64,000 nucleotides of DNA from Flectonema sp. DT1601 (GCA_964019425.1 OZ025782.1:1116001-1180000); one strand, 5' to 3'; shown: positions 1-10,557, counted from the first letter of the stretch. A program made the numbers and translations. Notes: a model not told the origin generated them from the letters alone.

Positions 1-199
1 TAAAGAGTGACGCACGTTACTGCTCTTTCACCAGGTAGACACTGACAAAACCTGCTGAGAAATAAAAAAAGTCTATAAAGATAAAATCCATACATACTTT
101 CTTAGAATTTAAAACCCCATTTTATTTATTTATTTATTTTATTTTTTTTCATTACTTTACTTCTTCACAACATTTGTTGAAAAGTGTTGAGAAAGATCT

Positions 200-485
200 T
201 TTATTTATTTACGAAGCCTAGGAGCCAAAAGCCTGAAAAAGCTCAACAGGGTAACAGTTATATCGCTACCAGCAACCGTGAGACTCTCACAGACGATAAG
301 AGACGTTAGGTAATACTATGGTTATCAGTCAAAAGAAGGGGAGAGGGCGGGAAAATTCAATCGAATGCACAAGTTCGTAGGACAACAAACAAATAATGGA
401 ACGATAAGAGACGTTAGTTGGTATAGACGTAGAATAACCTGAAACAAATGACCACCTAAACCCACCGCCCGCGAGCAGACAGATT
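200..485 (-). repeat. R1 short interspersed repeat, copy 1, with nested insertion
   Basis: This is one of four copies of a ~180-bp repeat (others near 3.4, 8.0 and 15.1 kb). Read on the minus strand it ends in an (AAAT)n tail at about 200-212, as a SINE would. The copy is split at 310-417 by an inserted fragment flanked by a perfect 17-bp direct duplication (293-309 and 401-417). Pol III boxes were not convincingly identified, so SINE status is inferred from length, tail and dispersion. Confidence 0.6.
310..400. mobile_element. 91-bp insertion in R1, truncated R3 repeat, with 17-bp target duplication
   Basis: The segment sits between two identical 17-bp repeats (293-309, 401-417) inside an R1 copy. 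Its right part, about 375-399, matches the start of the R3 repeat seen near 3.55 kb and 48.05 kb (an AGGACAACAAACAAA core). This marks R3 as a mobile family that integrates with a target-site duplication and shows that this insertion is younger than the R1 copy it interrupts. Confidence 0.6.
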
Positions 486-639
486 AAAAAAGAAAACAAA
501 TGAAGTATTATAAGAATTCCAAAGGAAATAGATAGATAGATAGATAGATAAGGAAGTCCAATACATTGCGTACTGTGCATCGCTGATACAGCAAACTAAA
601 GAGCATCGGGTTAACTCCCTAGAGCTACGAGGCAACAGC

Positions 640-735
640 AACGTAATTAGACCCAATCTTATTAGGATTGTTTTATTATAGCTTCGGCTGACGGGGCATA
701 ATGAACACAGTATGCCTATTGTCAGCTTTCCACCT
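640..735. repeat. R2 repeat, diverged fragment
   Basis: A diverged copy of the core of R2: ACCCAATC, then a TTATAGCTTCGGCT block, then a CACCTTG(C)CC block in the same order and spacing as the copies at 4.1, 5.6 and 48.2 kb. Flanking 736-880 holds only A/T-rich low-complexity sequence. Confidence 0.4.
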
Positions 736-881
736 TGTCCGATTGTTGTCAGGAAGTGATATGAGGATAACTAAAGAGAAAAGAAAACAAATAAATGAAT
801 AAATAAAATTAAAAATAAAATAAAATAAAATATATAAAAACAAAGACTCTGGGGGCGGGGCGTTTAGATTCTGTAAGGGAT

Positions 882-3282
882 AGAATTTTTCTTTATTTTA
901 TTTTTTTGATAATGTTGTATATAACTAAAGGAGAGTTATCGAACTTGTCTGTTAAACCACGCCGCATCGATACGGCTGTATTGGGAGTCCTGGATTTTGT
1001 CGAGGAGCTTTTTCATGCTTGTATCGTTGTTAAGATAGTCAGGATAGCAGTACATCCATACCCAATCAAGATTGGTATGTATTTCCTCTATGTCGGTGAG
1101 AGTGTAGGCTTCTTTAATGTACGCAACGACTGTTTTTCGTGTTGCTGTGTTGAAGGTCGGAAAGCTAGTCCACTTATACAAATGTTCCATAAGGTGCTGT
1201 TGAGGTATTGCCTGCCATAATGGGAGTTCATGTAATTTCATTATCAACTTCATAAGCTCTGGTTGGTGTTCTGTCGAGAAGAATTTGTGGAGGTTTTGAC
1301 CGACATCCATTTCTCCTTGTTCAAGAGTTGCTGTTGGTGGGAAGTATTGTTGCACAATTGGGCGTAATGCGAGACAATTGAATAATAAGTGATGCGTGCT
1401 TGTTAACGGCTCGTTACAGAAGTTGCAATTCGTGAGACCCTGAGAGGGGATCTTGATCAAATGGTGGTGACCCGTGCGGAGGCGTGAAATGTGTACTTCA
1501 TCAGACCGCTTCAGGTTTGGATGGAAGCGTTGAATTCTTCCCCCGAGGGTTGACCAATAGTGAACGTGGTTAGAGTCTCTTTCCCTTAACCATATCTTGT
1601 TAACTTGATTCGTGATAGAGCACTGAACCATTCGGTAGTCGAAAGCTACCTCTGTAATTTGGAGAGTATCAGAAGACGCTGCTTTACTTGCTTGCGAATC
1701 GGCCAGCTCGTTACCAATTATTCCACAATGGGAGGGCACAAATTGGAAGGTGATCGGGCGACGGAGCAGCATTATGCGTTTTAAAATTTCCATGTTCGTG
1801 GTGGATCTCTGGCGGAGATATCCCTTTGCCAGGCTGCTTACCGAGGACTGACTGTCGGTGATGATATGGACTCTCCCTCTGGGGAGCCAGGAGGAGTGTT
1901 CTTCCAACAGTTCAACTGCTGATAGGAGAGCTTGTTGCTCCGCATTGTATATCATCAGTGCAGGTGTATAGCGCTTCCTCTTAGAGAAGCATTTGTTTCC
2001 TATGATCAGACAGGCTGCATTGCCACATCGATAATTCTGTTCTTTGTCTTGGAAATAGGACGCGTCAGTGTATAGTCGGGCGATTGCCGGCGGGAGATTC
2101 TTCATTGTTGACAGAGCAGCTTCTAAGTTCTGAACAGGTTCCAAGGATTTACGGAACTCTCTCCAGGGGTTAAAAGTTACATCTGGCGGAGGCTCCCATG
2201 GTGCTTGGTGATGCGGAAGGCAGTGGTATGAACGCAACGATGGAGTAGGATATCTGTTGGAGTGGATGGAAGCAAATGTTTTCCACATGCTCGATGTTTT
2301 CTCAGGGTCTAAGATGGACCACGAGGGGCTGTTCTTGTTATTACGCAAGAATCGTTCATTCATCAACGCAGTAGATTTCGAAAGGTGTAGTTTGAATGGT
2401 AATATGCCGGATTCTACTGAAAGGGCCGGTGTAGCTGTTGAGTTAAGGCAGCCGGTAAGTTTCCGTTGGAGAACACGTTGTGTCAGGTCAATCTCCTCCT
2501 GCGCCTTTTTGGAGAGGAGGGGAGCAAATGCTGCTAGACCATAATATGCTCTAGAGAGGATTAGACCGAAAATGACTTGTCGTAGCACCTCAGTCTTTAC
2601 TTGGTACGATGAGACCATCGATAGGAGAGCAATCCCACGTTTCAGAGTGTTCAGGATTTTTGTTTTCTGTGATTCAAAGGTAAGATTATCATCAATTATA
2701 ACACCCAGGTACCGAGTTTGTTTCACCTGACGAAGTGGGATGGCGGCTGTCAAAGAAAATTCACCCTTCGGAATGGTGTTTATGAATTGCGATCGATTGT
2801 TCACGCTACGTCCATTTATACCTAAGGGAAAGATGGGACCGTTTTCAAAGTTAAGTAAAGCAGCAGCCCCATCATCTATATGATCATAAAAGAATTGATA
2901 AGACCCACGTGGAATTGGGACATCATCAACTGTCGAGGGGAAATAAAGACGCGGACGCCGACAGATGCGTTTGTCTTCCGTAAAACGTTTGCCTATGGAC
3001 ATGTATTCTGTTTTTGAATGGGATAATGACATTCTGGAGTTATCCAGCCAGCATTCTACTTGACCTATTGCTTTGTTGGCTCTCGCTTCCAAATCGTTGA
3101 TTGTCGAGCTACTTACATATACCGCAAGATCATCGGCGTATAGTAGTGAGGTGTCAGATACCGTAATGGACTCTGGTAAGGAGTCAACGTACATTCGAAA
3201 AAGTAATGGGCCAAGAATACTACCTTGGGGAACCCCCTTTGTACTACCGGAATAGAACAAGGGAAGAATCGCTGAATAGAAA
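882..3282 (-). mobile_element. 5'-truncated non-LTR retrotransposon (LINE, I/Ingi-like with RNase H)
   Basis: The element spans the RT/RNase H coding region and a short 3' UTR ending in an A-rich stretch (882-912 on the plus strand as T/A-rich). Its 5' end is lost within the RT domain at about 3260-3282, the usual outcome of incomplete target-primed reverse transcription. Its remaining frame is fully open for 774 codons, so it is probably young. The assignment to an RNase H-bearing clade (I, Ingi, R1/LOA, Tad) rests on domain order. A possible imperfect flanking duplication (AAGGGAtAGAAT/AAGGGAAGAAT) is too weak to call. Confidence 0.85.
936..3260 (-). CDS. LINE reverse transcriptase/RNase H, partial (5'-truncated)
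   Basis: The 774 codons begin at RT motif B (GVPQGSILGPLLF, residues 9-21) and contain the catalytic YADD box at 41-44 and the LGVIID thumb-proximal motif near 185. An RNase H domain follows at about 390-530 with the acidic residues D399 (YTDAS), E441 (AEQQAL), D469 (TDSQSS) and D521 in GNELAD after PSHCG. A CX2CX7H...C zinc-knuckle-like motif lies near residues 610-640 (CNFC...HHLLFNC). The family copies its RNA into chromosomal DNA by target-primed reverse transcription. The first ORF, the endonuclease and RT domains upstream of motif B are absent, so this copy cannot be autonomous. The open frame starts without a genuine ATG, in keeping with truncation. The stop is TAA at 936-938. Confidence 0.9.
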   Translation of the reverse strand: MFYSGSTKGVPQGSILGPLLFRMYVDSLPESITVSDTSLLYADDLAVYVSSSTINDLEARANKAIGQVECWLDNSRMSLSHSKTEYMSIGKRFTEDKRICRRPRLYFPSTVDDVPIPRGSYQFFYDHIDDGAAALLNFENGPIFPLGINGRSVNNRSQFINTIPKGEFSLTAAIPLRQVKQTRYLGVIIDDNLTFESQKTKILNTLKRGIALLSMVSSYQVKTEVLRQVIFGLILSRAYYGLAAFAPLLSKKAQEEIDLTQRVLQRKLTGCLNSTATPALSVESGILPFKLHLSKSTALMNERFLRNNKNSPSWSILDPEKTSSMWKTFASIHSNRYPTPSLRSYHCLPHHQAPWEPPPDVTFNPWREFRKSLEPVQNLEAALSTMKNLPPAIARLYTDASYFQDKEQNYRCGNAACLIIGNKCFSKRKRYTPALMIYNAEQQALLSAVELLEEHSSWLPRGRVHIITDSQSSVSSLAKGYLRQRSTTNMEILKRIMLLRRPITFQFVPSHCGIIGNELADSQASKAASSDTLQITEVAFDYRMVQCSITNQVNKIWLRERDSNHVHYWSTLGGRIQRFHPNLKRSDEVHISRLRTGHHHLIKIPSQGLTNCNFCNEPLTSTHHLLFNCLALRPIVQQYFPPTATLEQGEMDVGQNLHKFFSTEHQPELMKLIMKLHELPLWQAIPQQHLMEHLYKWTSFPTFNTATRKTVVAYIKEAYTLTDIEEIHTNLDWVWMYCYPDYLNNDTSMKKLLDKIQDSQYSRIDAAWFNRQVR

Positions 3283-3367
3283 AAAAAAACAAAATAAAAA
3301 TATCAAAACAAAAAAAATTCAATACGAGTAAAGGAAGAATGGAATTAGTATGTTTCCTTATTATCTA

Positions 3368-3470
3368 TTTACTTATAAATCCTAGGAGCCAAAAGCCTGA
3401 AAAAGCTCAACAGGGTAACAGTTATATCGCTACCAGCAACCGTGAGACTCTCGCAGACGATAAGAGACAT
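3368..3470 (-). repeat. R1 repeat, copy 2 (partial)
   Basis: About 90 bp nearly identical to 215-306 (TAGGAGCCAAAAGCCTGAAA core through GAGACTCTCGCAGACGATAA). It lies just beyond the 5' truncation point of the LINE, while copy 1 lies beyond its 3' end, so the LINE sits between two R1 copies. Confidence 0.6.
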
Positions 3471-3550
3471 AACGATGAATGAATTACCTTCGTGTTCGGT
3501 GGGATCCAATGATAGTTAGTTTAGCAGCCGAAAAATTTAAATGCAAATTT

Positions 3551-3693
3551 TTACAAGGACAACAAACAAATAATGGTTTGGGTTTTCGGGCTAAAATTAA
3601 AAAATCTTTCTTCCCTTACCCAGCCCTCTTCAGCTAAGAAAGTAGGGGGACACTGCGGTGTCAGGCCCGTGTCCTATTCATCGCGTTTGCCAG
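3551..3693. repeat. R3 repeat, copy 1
   Basis: Shares an ordered set of blocks with 12598-12735: AATAATGGTTTGGGTT, TTAAAAAATCTTTCTTC, CTCTTCAGC(T/C)AAGAAAGTA, GTCAGGCCC and CATCGC(G/A)TTTGCC. Together with the partial copies at 375-399 and 48028-48115 this defines a dispersed family of at least 140 bp. Confidence 0.55.
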
Positions 3694-3817
3694 TCAGTTA
3701 TAATCATTAATTTTAGTACAGAAAAGTGAGAATAAGAAAAGCAGAGATTAGTAAAAGAAAAGTATTCATTGCGGCAGTTTCCTAACATCAAACGGTAATA
3801 GAATATGTAGTTTCAGA

Positions 3818-3920
3818 CCTTAATCTTATATTACTTGTCCCTTTTTAGGCCTTAGTCAGTAAGTTGCTATCGTTTTAAAACGAAAATCCATCGGAGCTCG
3901 TCAGGATAGGGCTAGCAATG
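3818..3920. repeat. R5 repeat, copy 1
   Basis: Contains CCTTAATCTTATATTACTTG followed by a TTTAGGCCTTAGTCAGTAAG block and, about 50 bp on, CGGAGCTCGTCAGGATAGGGCTAG. The same order recurs at 15646-15800 and in part at 47618-47655. Confidence 0.45.
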
Positions 3921-4065
3921 CTTATTTGCTTTTGTTCAATTTAAACTTTAATCTTTCACGTCTGCTCGTTTCACTATTAAGGTTGAGTTATTAGTTGAGT
4001 CGTCATCTATTTTGCATTTAATTTTATCTTCGCATACTATCAATAGTCCTGTATTCGCAGTTGTC

Positions 4066-4275
4066 ACTAGCAAAATACAGAACTGATGACTACGAGGGGT
4101 CTGGGTAGCCCGCATCAGTAAGGACCCAATCTCGAAGATTGTAGTTTTATAGCTTCGGCTGGAAGTCGATCGACTTCCAGCTCTCACCTTGCCCAGAGGC
4201 TAACAGGTTGAAAAACAACTAAAGAAAATAAAAGAGAAATGATCTGAAGGTGAAAAAAATAAAAAAATCTTTGTA
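4066..4275. repeat. R2 repeat, copy 1, with perfect hairpin palindrome
   Basis: Reference copy of the left half of R2: GCAAAATACAGAACTGATGA, GTAGCCCGCATCAGTAAGGA, TTGTAGTTTTATAGCTTCGG, then a perfect 22-bp palindrome at 4159-4180, then CACCTTGCCCAGAGGCTAAC. Other copies keep the palindrome as an imperfect hairpin. All copies in the window lie in the same orientation. A tRNA-like ancestry is possible but unproven. Confidence 0.6.
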
Positions 4276-5624
4276 ACTTGTGAAAAGGTTAATAAATACC
4301 ATTCTGCAACTTTCACCTTGCCTAACTCATTAAAATACTGAACCAATAAAAAACAAATACATAGACAAATACAGGGGTACCAAACAGTGGTAAAATTTTC
4401 AAAACAAAGAACCGTTAAAAAAAGGCTCAGTTCCTTCAAGGAAGCTAAAAAAAAGAATCGATCGAGAATCTATCAAGGTTAGATAGAATATAAGTTTTCT
4501 TACAAAAATACTGCACCAAGAAATAAAAATGAAAATTTTCAAAAAATAAAAAACGCATTGTTCTTTAACATTTTGTGCAAAACGCAGTTTGTTTCCCTCA
4601 GCAGTAAGTTAGTATTAATGGTTAGTTATATAATCCAACGTTACTGTATATTATGAGTGCTCTAGGAGGGTAACTCACAGTAACAGAGGACCCAATCCGT
4701 AGCCTGGATTATTGAAGTAGCATCGACTGAAAGATTAAGTTAGTATTTAACCATTGTAGCAGATACAAAAAATCCAATCAATAAATTGTGGGGGGGTTGA
4801 AACTTTGACAATGTCAAAGAACAGTAACAACTTTAGGTATTAAAGAAAACAAAATTAATATCAAGTACTGAAAAATATTGTGGGGGGGCAATTCCTGAGG
4901 GGTGAAGTATAATGGGGGTTAAAGAATCGTCGCTGCTCGTCATAAGTCAGAAACCCCCTTTATGAACACACACAAAACGTTTGCAGTCGCAATAAAATAG
5001 AACAGTTCTCTTCTGATACACCAAATAAAATTGATAGTATGATGATGTAAGAAAGAAAACTAAAAAAAAAAAAAAAACGAAGTAGTAACTCGGTAAGAGT
5101 AATCTCAGTTGATAAGTAATTTGTATTCTATTGCAAAAAAAATGATACGTTTGAAGAGTACGTTTACATAACTTCTTTTTTTTTGAGTCGGAGTACCAGG
5201 CACCTTGTAGTTGAAAAGGAGAGAAGAAAAGCAATCACAAGACAATTTCTTGTTTTGTTTGTATTTGCGGGAAGTGGGAAAAAAAAAATATAAGTGAACT
5301 TTTGATCTATCGGGGTCAATTATATATCTTTTCCACACAAAAGCATGGATGCAAAAAAAGAAAGGTTGTCTTTTTTCCACCCTTCATTTTAAACATGGCT
5401 TTCACTTGTAATATGCCCAACAGATTGACGAAATATAAAACAACATTCAGCTGGTTATCGAAGCGTTTTGTTGTTGCTTGTTGGTATGTTTTTTGCAGGG
5501 AATTATTCCTTTTGTCAGCCTGTGCCGACACTTGTTCTTCACTGCAGTCAGGAGGGAAGGCGAAGAAGCTTGCTTTTATCGGGGTGCTTCTAGGGAATAA
5601 CGTCTACTTTGAGCAAACAAAATA
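4276..5624. other. AT-rich gene-free stretch holding an R4 repeat copy
   Basis: No reading frame here resembles a protein and none has the pyrimidine-AG-ATG context of the genes. It contains an R4 copy at about 4786-4885 and homopolymer A/T runs (for example 5062-5077). Small open frames of 70-107 codons on both strands are low-complexity. Confidence 0.5.
4786..4885. repeat. R4 repeat, copy 1
   Basis: GGGGGTTGAAACTTTGACAA followed by a CAGTAACAACTTTAGGTATT block and an AATATCAAGTACT block. The same order occurs at 9276-9385 and, truncated, at 9684-9765 and 6429-6465. Confidence 0.5.
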
Positions 5625-6030
5625 GTTAGTTAGCAAAATACAGAACTGATGACTACAACGGGTCTGGGTAGCCCGCAGATTGTAGTTTTATAGCTTCCAC
5701 TGGAAGTGATCGACTAAAGAAAAAAAGAGAAATGATCTGGAAGTGAAAAAAATAAAAAATCTTTTTTATTCCATATATCGCATTGTTCTTTATAATTCAA
5801 CCATATATGCCATACGCCCAGATAGCACGAAAGAAAATAGAAACCCCCGGAACAGTACCGAGGATCGTTCACCACCAGTTGTCCAAGGCATTAATTGTAT
5901 TGTGGGCTTACCGAAAAGCTTTAGAAAAGTACCACCAAAAATTGGTAACACATAGCAATATCCACTCAGCAAGAAATGAAAACAAAAGGATCAGTCAGTT
6001 TATGGTCATAACTGCGCCGGGCCAAAGTAA
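5625..6030. repeat. R2 repeat, copy 2 (near full length, ~400 bp)
   Basis: Carries both halves of R2. The left half matches 4066-4275 with an internal deletion around the hairpin. The right half (about 5745-6028) runs from a TCTTTATAAT block through GAACAGTACCGAGGATCGTT, TGGGCTTACCGAAAAGCTTT and GGATCAGTCAGTTTATGGTC, and recurs at 10085-10310 and 48420-48617. This makes R2 a composite of roughly 400-450 bp. Confidence 0.6.
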
Positions 6031-6428
6031 GTAGTACTTTGCTTGTAAAATCCAAAACAAAAAACAAAAAAAACATATAACTTTAATTACACTTACGGCT
6101 GTTAACCATCGGAACTCAAAAAATGAGAGTAGAAAAAAAATTTTGATTAATGGTTTACAAGTGGAATAGCATTTTAAGGAGAGAAACCATACAATGAAAT
6201 CAAGCACTTAGTTATATACTATAATGCATAGCAACGAGGTTAACTGTTGTGATCAGGTATTGGTTATATACCAATCTTTCAGCTTTTCCACCTTGTCTGG
6301 GCTTATCAAATCTACGGAACTCTTAAAAAAAAAAAAAAAAAAAGCGAACGTGAAATATTAATAATATCCAAAACAAAACAATAACGTTTCGGAAAGTGAT
6401 AACCAAAACATAAAGAGTCTACTCATTT

Positions 6429-6615
6429 CTGGGGGGTGAAACTTCGACAATATAAAGGAAAGAAATAGTGCATTAAGACAATTAGTTAGTTTGCAAAATA
6501 CAGAACTGATGACTACGAGGGGTCTAATTGCAATAATTATCATAGCTTTGGCAGCATAGAAACCCCGAAAGGCTTTATGAAAGTATCACAAAAAATGGGC
6601 AGCACATATGTGCTG
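6429..6615. repeat. R4 fragment followed by internally deleted R2 copy
   Basis: An R4 fragment (6429-6465) is followed at 6483-6615 by an R2 copy whose left end joins directly to the right-half block CCCCGAAAGGCTTTATGAAA, so the centre is missing. Confidence 0.45.
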
Positions 6616-6805
6616 GACTCGATTGTGTTGTAGAGTAATTATTTCCCAGCTGTCTACCCTTCCTCAGAATCTAAAAGATAGAAAACAATATTATAAAAAC
6701 AATAATAACCTTTTAAAGTACTCAAGGTAAGTAATAAGTTTAAACAGGAAAGTATTCCTTCCATATCTTTTGGAGAGACGAAACGAGTTTAGTTTAGTTT
6801 AGTTA

Positions 6806-7090
6806 GTTTAGTTAGCAAAATACAAACTGATGACTACAAGGGGTCTGGGTAGCCCGCATCAGTAAGGACCCAATCGCGAAGATTGTAGTTTCATAGTATT
6901 GGCTGGAAGTGATTGACTTCCAGCCTCCACCTTGCCCAGAGGCTAACAGGTTGTAAACAACTAAAGAAAATAAAAGAGAAACGATCTGGGAGTGGGGGGA
7001 AGGTGAAAAAAAATAAAAAATCTTCTTTCTTTCATATACATCTTTCTTTATAATACGACCACATGTGCCATATGCCCTGAGAGACGAAAC
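6806..7090. repeat. R2 repeat, copy 4 (left half)
   Basis: Matches the 4066-4275 copy block by block, with the hairpin in the imperfect form around 6901-6922, and continues into the start of the right half (ACATGTGCCATATGCCCTGA at about 7060). The rest of the right half is absent. Confidence 0.6.
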
Positions 7091-7989
7091 GAGCTACAAT
7101 AAATTACTAAGAAACAAAATAAAGATCCGGTGCGATGAAACTTTTTTGAGTTGGTATTTCACACACTCAGATCAACGAAAGAAGTTTTTTGCGACAACTG
7201 GTATCTCTTTTATCAAAAGGTGACAACTACATTTCGCAGAGAGTTCGTTTTTTAAGACGAACTCTTGATGTCATTCGCGAGAAGGCTCTTGAGAGCCCTC
7301 GTCGAAGAAATGCCTCACTGGAACTGATCTGTTTCAAAAAAAAATAAGGAGGTTAGACAGCAAAGTCTTGAACTGATGATTAAAAGACTCCATCACAGAG
7401 ATTGTATTTATTGCTTATATTTTTAAAAAAAAAAAAAAAAATGGTCTTATCACAAACTAAACAGAAAATGGTAACAAAAACACTGCGATGTTTTTGTTTG
7501 TGCACGAAACCGCGGTGGAAAAACAAAAACGAGTATTAATATCAGGTGCTTGACCGGAAAAAATATTCGTACATGTTTTTCATAAATTTGGAAATATGCT
7601 TGTTGTCATATTGACAGAAAACGTTGACTGATCTGAAAATCTGGGGAACGAAATAATCAGGGAGAGGAAATTGGGGAGCCGTGGGATACTACCGTTTTTT
7701 TTATCACAAAAAAAAAGTTTCGTTTTTTTCGATTTTGCATCCAAAACGCAGTATGCAGAATTTTTTGAAAAATAATTACCTCGAAACTACATGTTCGGTA
7801 TTGCGAGGTATTTCTTCACAAATAGCAGCAGCAAAATAATCACTCGAGAGGGCTCCATTGCGGAATACATTGTGTGATACGAGAGTACTTTGCGTTTTTA
7901 CGTTGTGGCGATAGTCTGAAAAGCTAAATTACGAAGAGAAGGCCACGCACAATTCCATTATAAAAATCAAGGCCGCAGCATCATCTCTT
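7091..7989. other. gene-free stretch
   Basis: No coding frame is supported. An R6 fragment lies at about 7440-7520 (TTTTGTTTGTGCACGAAACC core, shared with 10381-10430). The rest is AT-rich with A-runs at 7421-7441. Confidence 0.4.
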
Positions 7990-8172
7990 AGATGTTTTAT
8001 TTATTTATTTACGAAGCCTAGGTGCCAAAAGCCAGGAAAAGCTCACAGGGTAACAGCTATATCGCTACCAGCAACCGTGAGACTCTCACAGACGATAAAA
8101 GACGTAGAATAACCTGGAACAAATGACCACCTAAACCCACCGCCCACGCGAGCAGGCAGTGTTAGAGACGGC
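7990..8172 (-). repeat. R1 repeat, copy 3 (most complete)
   Basis: Runs from a TTTATTTATTTATTTACGAA tail through the shared core to AATGACCACCTAAACCCACC and GCGAGCAGGCAG. On the minus strand this is a ~170-bp unit ending in an (AAAT)n tail, and it gives the reference length for R1. Confidence 0.6.
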
Positions 8173-9275
8173 TGATAACGCCAATTTTCGTCAAAAAGAG
8201 GGAGAACACTTTTCTTCTTTTTAAAAACGAGAACAGTATTTCCCACGTAAAACTATATTTCTTTTTTAAATTTATTTTAAAAAAATTCTTTTTATCAAAC
8301 GTTCGCCATCCTGATAACAGCTAAGATACTCTCGGCAGTTGTTATGATTATCACTACTACGACTACAAATGCAGATAAAAAAGCAATATAAGCAAGATAC
8401 AAGATTTGTTCAGAAAGATATAAATTCTTAATCTTGCTTAACGAATACGATAAATGAAACAAATTCGATTTCGCAATCCGATTTCGATGCTTTTTCGATT
8501 TACAGGAATCAATTTTTTTTTTCCTTTTGTTCAGTTTGATAAGTCTCTTCGAGTTATCTCATAAACTACCCAGCACAGACTTGTCTTAGTGCTGTTTGGT
8601 GTCCTCCAGATGAATTTGAGTTGATTTTTCGGGTTGATTACGTGAGCAATGCTGCTCCGTATATAAAAAAGATATATCAATCAGTAGGAATAGAATTTCT
8701 CAAAATGAGACTTATCCAGCATTTTAGATTAAAAATAAACTAGTTTTCAGCTGAATGTGATGTAATATAACTTAGTTAGAAAAATAAGAAGACGATAATA
8801 CTTCAAGCTTTCCAAAAAAAAAAAAAAAAAAAATAAAGAAATTTTAAAAAAAAAATATTGAACGAAAAAAAAAAAAAAAAAAATTACTTAAATAAAAACA
8901 ATAACAAAAACGAACATTAGGCTAACAGGTTGAAAACAACTAAAGAAAATAAAAATAAGAATTAGTCTGCTAGTTAACAACCTCAACAGACCACCGAGTA
9001 TCAGTTGAAATGATCTTTGATTGCGGGAGTGGGGGGAGAAGACTGTTTGATTAGGTTCATACGAATATAACTCTCTAAAATTAAAAAAACTCATAACACA
9101 GTGAAAATGTTAATATACTCTGCAATTGACGTACTTGCTCTACATTATAATCAATGTTTCTAACTTATTTGCATACATGTCTGTTTTTCCGTGTTGTCAT
9201 TCAGTGCAGTACGGAATCGTGTTATTCAATTATGAAATAATCGTGAGCCCTGGGAAACCAAAATCAGTTTTATTG
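8173..9275. other. AT-rich gene-free stretch
   Basis: Long A-runs (8813-8882) and a 35-bp R2 fragment (about 8920-8955) followed by an R4-like GATTGCGGGAGTGGGGG block near 9019. No gene is supported. Confidence 0.4.
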
Positions 9276-9385
9276 CGAGAGTGGGGGTGAAACTTTGACA
9301 ATGTAAAAACAGTAACAACGTTAGGTATTAAAAATAAAACTAATATCAAGTACTTGACTGAAAAATATTAGTAGCAGCCAATCAA
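9276..9385. repeat. R4 repeat, copy 2
   Basis: Same block order as 4786-4885, extended on the right by TTGACTGAAAAATATTAGTA. A third, truncated copy follows at 9684-9765. Confidence 0.5.
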
Positions 9386-9683
9386 AGAAAATTACGTTTA
9401 GAAAAAAGAAAACATAAAAAGAGAAAACTATATTTTTTGTCTGACCAGAAGACGTTGTCAGAATCCGGTAATTCGGAGACCACGAGCGTCCCATGCCCTG
9501 TAGTCTGTTACAACTTACACTTAACCGAAGTTAAAAGAAAAAAGCAGTTCTTATTCTAACTACTTCGTAGCACACTACTAGCAGCGCACTCTTTTGTTAT
9601 AAAAACAAAAAGTATAACAATCTAAAGTTCACTTACGAGGGCAAGGTACGGGAGCCGTTGGAGTATCAGTTGAAATGATTGTT

Positions 9684-9765
9684 GATTGCGGGAGTGGGGG
9701 GATGTAAAAACAGTAACAACTTTAGATATAAAAACAAATTAACATCAAGTACAAGTGTGGGGGGG
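9684..9765. repeat. R4 repeat, copy 3 (truncated)
   Basis: Contains the GATTGCGGGAGTGGGGGGAT start, CAGTAACAACTTTAGATAT and ATCAAGTAC blocks of R4 with a central deletion. Confidence 0.4.
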
Positions 9766-9959
9766 GGTAGTGAAGGTGAAAAAGATAAGAATCTTTTTTA
9801 TTCCTATATATGTTCCTTAATCTTACTATTCGTCTCTCTTACGCATATATCAGTAAGGTCTATTAAATTAAATGTTAATTGTTGTGTCGTCTTTGAGTTT
9901 AATTTTCTCTTTCGTGTTAGTTTATTTTATTTTATTTTATTTATCTTTTTCTTTTTAAA

Positions 9960-10310
9960 AAAATACAAACTGATGACTACGAGGGGTCTGGGTAGCCCGC
10001 ATCAGCAACGACCCAATCGAGAAGATTGTAGTTTCATAGTATCGGCTGGAAGTGATCGACTTCCAGCCTCCACCTTGCCCAGAGGCTAACAGGTCTGAGA
10101 AAATAGAAAACTCCCAGGAACAGTACCGAGGATCGTTCGCCCCCAGTTGTCCAAAGCATTATAATTGTACTGTGGGCTTACCGAAAAGCTTTAGAAAAGT
10201 ACCACAAAAAATTGGGCAGCACATAGCCATATCTCAGCAAGAAATGAAAACAAAAGGATCAGGTAAGATGACAGTCAGTTTATGGGTCATAACTGCGTCG
10301 GACCTTTAAG
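9960..10310. repeat. R2 repeat, copy 5
   Basis: The left half (9960-10092) includes the hairpin in imperfect form around 10045-10066. It joins straight to the right half (10095-10310), so the A-rich middle seen in copies 2 and 7 is missing. Confidence 0.6.
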
Positions 10311-10343
10311 TTAGTGTCAGATCAGTTTAAAAAAAAAAAAAAA

Positions 10344-10460
10344 AAGAATTGGCTTTATCTTCAACTTTACAGAAAATAATGATATAACACTGTGATTTTT
10401 TGTTTGTGCACGAAACCGTGAACCAACTATAACTGATAAAGCTAAAGGAGGTTGAGTAGG
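10344..10460. repeat. R6 repeat, copy 1
   Basis: Blocks AATTGGCTTTA, ACAGAAAATAATGATATAAC and AACTGATAAAGCTAAAGGAG recur in order at 18465-18565. Both copies lie close to propeller genes (this one beyond the 3' end of gene 1, the other beyond the 5' end of gene 2). Confidence 0.45.
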
Positions 10461-10557
10461 CGAACGAAGCACTAGACTAGACTAGTCGCGGTATTCGCAA
10501 GGCCAAAATAGAACTTGTGGTATTCGTTTTAAATGCTCCTTTGGATCATTGAACGAC

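Noticed and set aside
640-735. tRNA gene candidates within R2 copies
   Set aside because: No complete cloverleaf with a valid anticodon arm, T arm and acceptor stem could be drawn.
2257-2544. 95-codon plus-strand frame inside the LINE
   Set aside because: Antisense of the RT/RNase H frame, without its own signals.
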